From: Pseudothermotoga sp.
Lineage (GTDB): Bacteria; Thermotogota; Thermotogae; Thermotogales; DSM-5069
Assembly (NCBI GenBank): GCA_028276125.1
Contig: JAPYWY010000011.1
Coordinates: forward strand, 1 to 14,759
Length of the DNA: 14,759 nucleotides
Direction: 5' to 3'
Position numbers and translations under genes: made by a program. Positions 13,088-14,759 of the stretch are shown here, in pieces. The notes below the pieces were generated by a model that was given only the letters and a program-made list of their open reading frames with translations, had not been told where the DNA came from and did no database searches. The number at the start of each line of letters is the position of its first letter. Within the stretch, counting starts at the first letter, position 1.

Positions 13088-14592
13088 GCGCTTACCCCCA
13101 GCATGTGGTAACCCACAACGGTTTTGTCGACAACTTGAGGATCCAGCTCGGCCACGATGTGGCCAGAGCGCATCACGTAGATCCTGTCCGAAAGGTCCAT
13201 CAACTCGTCCAAATCTGCACTCACGAGTAATACGGCCTTATCAGAGTCTCTGAGTGCGATCATTTGATCTCGAAGGTACTGGGTCGAAGCCACGTCGAGA
13301 CCCCTGGTGGGCTGATCCAGCACGATGAGCCGTCTGTTCAAAGATACCTCTCTCGCAACGACCACTTTCTGTTGGTTACCACCGGAAAGGTTCTGCACTC
13401 TTTCGAAGGGACCCCTGCAAACGATCTCGAAGTCTCTTATCAACTGTGTGGCGAAAGACTTCGCAACGTTCCTGTCGAGCAGCCATTTTTTCTTCAACGG
13501 AGGATTCATGTGGTGTGTCATGATGAGATTCTCCATTATCGTGGCTTTGAGCGCGAGACCCACGTTCTTCCTGTCCTGCGGCACGTAAGCCATGAGAGGC
13601 CTTCTCTGCCTCGGGCCGAAGCTCGTCACATCTTCGCCCGAGATCTCTATCCTGCCGGAGGTCGGCTTTCTCAAGCCGATCAAGACCTCGATCAGTTCCT
13701 TCTGCCCGTTTCCTTCCACACCAGCTATTCCCACAACCTCGCCTGCGTGCACAGTGAGATTCACACCATCCAGAAGTTTCTTCCCGCTGGTCTTACTGAT
13801 CAATGTTAGATCCTTCACGACCAACACGGGATGACCCACGGGTCGACGTTTTTTCACCGAAGTGGTCCGGATCGTCTTACCCACCATCATCTCCGCGAGC
13901 CGGACAGCGTCGATGTTTCCATCGTTCTTGACGGTGGCGATCTTCTCACCCCTCCTGAGGACGGTGATCCTGTCGGACACCCTCAGCACCTCGTCAAGCT
14001 TGTGGCTGACGAAGACGATCGTCTTTCCTCTGTCTCTGAGCTTGAACATTTCGTCGAAGAGTTCCTCGCTCTCTTGGGGTGTGAGGGCCGCGGTGGGTTC
14101 ATCCAAGATCAGGATGTCCACGTTCCTGTAGAGCTGCTTGAGTATCTCTATCTTTTGACGCCCCGCGATGGAGAGTTCTTGTGTTATGGCGTTCACGTCG
14201 ATCTTCAAACCGAATTTGTCTGCGAGTTCCTTGACCATCTGCGAGGATTTCTGTGGTTGGAAGAGGCCGAACCGAGATGGCTCCGAACCGAGGACCACGT
14301 TCTCGTACGCTCTCAAAGAACCGACCAACGCGAGTTCTTGGTGGACCATGCCTATGCCCAGCCGTGCGGCCACGACTGGGCTGTTGATCTGCACCCTCTG
14401 TCCGTTCACACGTATCTCACCGAACGAGGGTTTGACCACACCAGAAAGGATCTTCATGAGCGTGGATTTCCCCGCACCGTTTTCTCCAACGAGTGCGTGT
14501 ATCTCACCACGTTCGAGCGAGAAGTCGACGTGCTTGAGTGCCACCACGTTCGGTGGATAAACCTTGCATATATCGATCATCTCGACGAGCAA
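13084..14592 (-). CDS. Double-NBD ATPase of a BMP/nucleoside-type ABC importer (YufO/NupO-like)
   Basis: This 502-residue cytoplasmic protein has two tandem ABC ATPase domains that power the permeases. The first NBD is canonical: Walker A GENGAGKST at 36-44, signature LSIAGRQ at 140-146, Walker B ILILDE at 160-165 and H-loop His at 197. The second has a degenerate Walker A (GVEGNGQKE, 291-299), a good signature (LSGGNQQ, 402-408) and a Walker B ending in Gln rather than Glu (LIVLDQ, 422-427). Such asymmetry is common in this branch of double-NBD importers. The start is TTG 14592, with GAGGTG seven bases upstream; ATG 14580 four codons later is a weaker alternative. It begins 11 bases after the binding-protein gene and ends overlapping the first permease gene as GTGA. 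Confidence 0.93.
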   Translation of the reverse strand: MLVEMIDICKVYPPNVVALKHVDFSLERGEIHALVGENGAGKSTLMKILSGVVKPSFGEIRVNGQRVQINSPVVAARLGIGMVHQELALVGSLRAYENVVLGSEPSRFGLFQPQKSSQMVKELADKFGLKIDVNAITQELSIAGRQKIEILKQLYRNVDILILDEPTAALTPQESEELFDEMFKLRDRGKTIVFVSHKLDEVLRVSDRITVLRRGEKIATVKNDGNIDAVRLAEMMVGKTIRTTSVKKRRPVGHPVLVVKDLTLISKTSGKKLLDGVNLTVHAGEVVGIAGVEGNGQKELIEVLIGLRKPTSGRIEISGEDVTSFGPRQRRPLMAYVPQDRKNVGLALKATIMENLIMTHHMNPPLKKKWLLDRNVAKSFATQLIRDFEIVCRGPFERVQNLSGGNQQKVVVAREVSLNRRLIVLDQPTRGLDVASTQYLRDQMIALRDSDKAVLLVSADLDELMDLSDRIYVMRSGHIVAELDPQVVDKTVVGYHMLGVSA

Positions 14593-14603
14593 AACCTTTC
14601 ACC

Positions 14604-14759
14604 TCAAGGTCTGTACGGTTCCACCTTTATTTCCCCGCTGGCCACCTTGTTCTGTATGTCTATGATCTTTTGAACCACGTCCTCTGGCAGTATTTTTCTC
14701 GTGTATTCGTCGATCGCGAGGCCCACCATGCCTTCCTTCACACCGAAGCTGTAGACCTA
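14604..14759 (-). CDS. BMP-family substrate-binding lipoprotein, C-terminal fragment only
   Basis: The last 50 codons before TGA 14606-14604 read as the C-terminal end of a BMP/Med-family binding protein: VYSFGVKEGMVGLA, then an acidic/basic helix with LPEDVVQKIIDIQNKV, then a final SGEIKVEPYRP. This is the usual end of these proteins. The gene's position 11 bases before the ATPase gene fits its role as the importer's extracellular ligand receptor. The stop codon overlaps the ATPase ribosome-binding site. The N-terminal lipoprotein signal and ligand-binding lobes are beyond the window. Oddly, the codon at 14759-14757, directly before the recognisable coding sequence, is TAG in frame; this is either an end-of-sequence error or a real disruption. 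Confidence 0.7.

Noticed and set aside
13831..14673. 280-codon plus-strand open frame
   Set aside because: It lies antisense to the well-supported double ATPase gene, has no family resemblance, and reflects codon-bias mirroring.
1..14759. CRISPR arrays, tRNA or rRNA genes, insertion sequences, phage or defence genes
   Set aside because: I saw no repeat arrays, RNA-gene signatures, transposases or terminal inverted repeats; coding density and codon use are uniform across the window.

Overview
The window looks like chromosomal DNA from a thermophilic bacterium of the Thermotogota, most likely near Thermotoga/Pseudothermotoga. I infer this from the protein sequences (QueH, TrmFO, Rel and a DUF342 protein in Thermotoga-like forms), heavy AGA/AGG use for arginine, many Lys/Glu/Arg residues, and very tight gene packing. 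No database search was possible, so the genus is an inference. Almost every base is coding. There are no rRNA or tRNA genes, CRISPR arrays, insertion sequences or phage genes, and no gene-free stretch longer than about 85 bases.

Region 1 (1-9386, + strand) is one uninterrupted chain of nine genes: mnmG (5' end missing), rel, dtd, queH, an unrecognised 265-residue protein, an RsbW-like anti-sigma ATPase, trmFO, a DUF342/FapA-like gene and a class I mannose-6-phosphate isomerase gene. Nearly all junctions overlap by 1 to 26 bases, so the genes are probably co-transcribed and translationally coupled; the promoter lies outside the window. Four products act on tRNA: MnmG at wobble U34, QueH in queuosine synthesis for G34, TrmFO at T54, and Dtd on D-aminoacyl-tRNA. 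Rel makes and breaks (p)ppGpp in response to uncharged tRNA. The chain therefore links tRNA modification and quality control to the stringent response, with a partner-switching type regulator in the middle.

Region 2 (9387-9417) is the convergence point. A perfect 10-bp hairpin with a 6-nt loop fills the gap between the isomerase gene and acpP and probably terminates transcription from both sides.

Region 3 (9418-9778, - strand) holds an acyl carrier protein gene on its own, with a good sigma-A type promoter and a strong Shine-Dalgarno sequence. Its product carries an unusual Glu-rich C-terminal tail.

Region 4 (9779-14759, - strand) is an ABC importer operon of the BMP/nucleoside type. In transcription order it has the C-terminal end of a BMP-family binding lipoprotein, a double-NBD ATPase, two permeases, and a divergent ADP-ribosylglycohydrolase-family enzyme coupled to the last permease by an ATGA overlap. 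The likely job is import of a nucleoside-like compound and cleavage of its N-glycosidic bond or of a related ADP-ribosyl compound. The most unusual points are the 140-residue N-terminal extension and altered metal motifs of that hydrolase, the unknown protein next to the RsbW-like ATPase, the acidic tail of the ACP, and an in-frame TAG in the last codon visible of the binding-protein gene.
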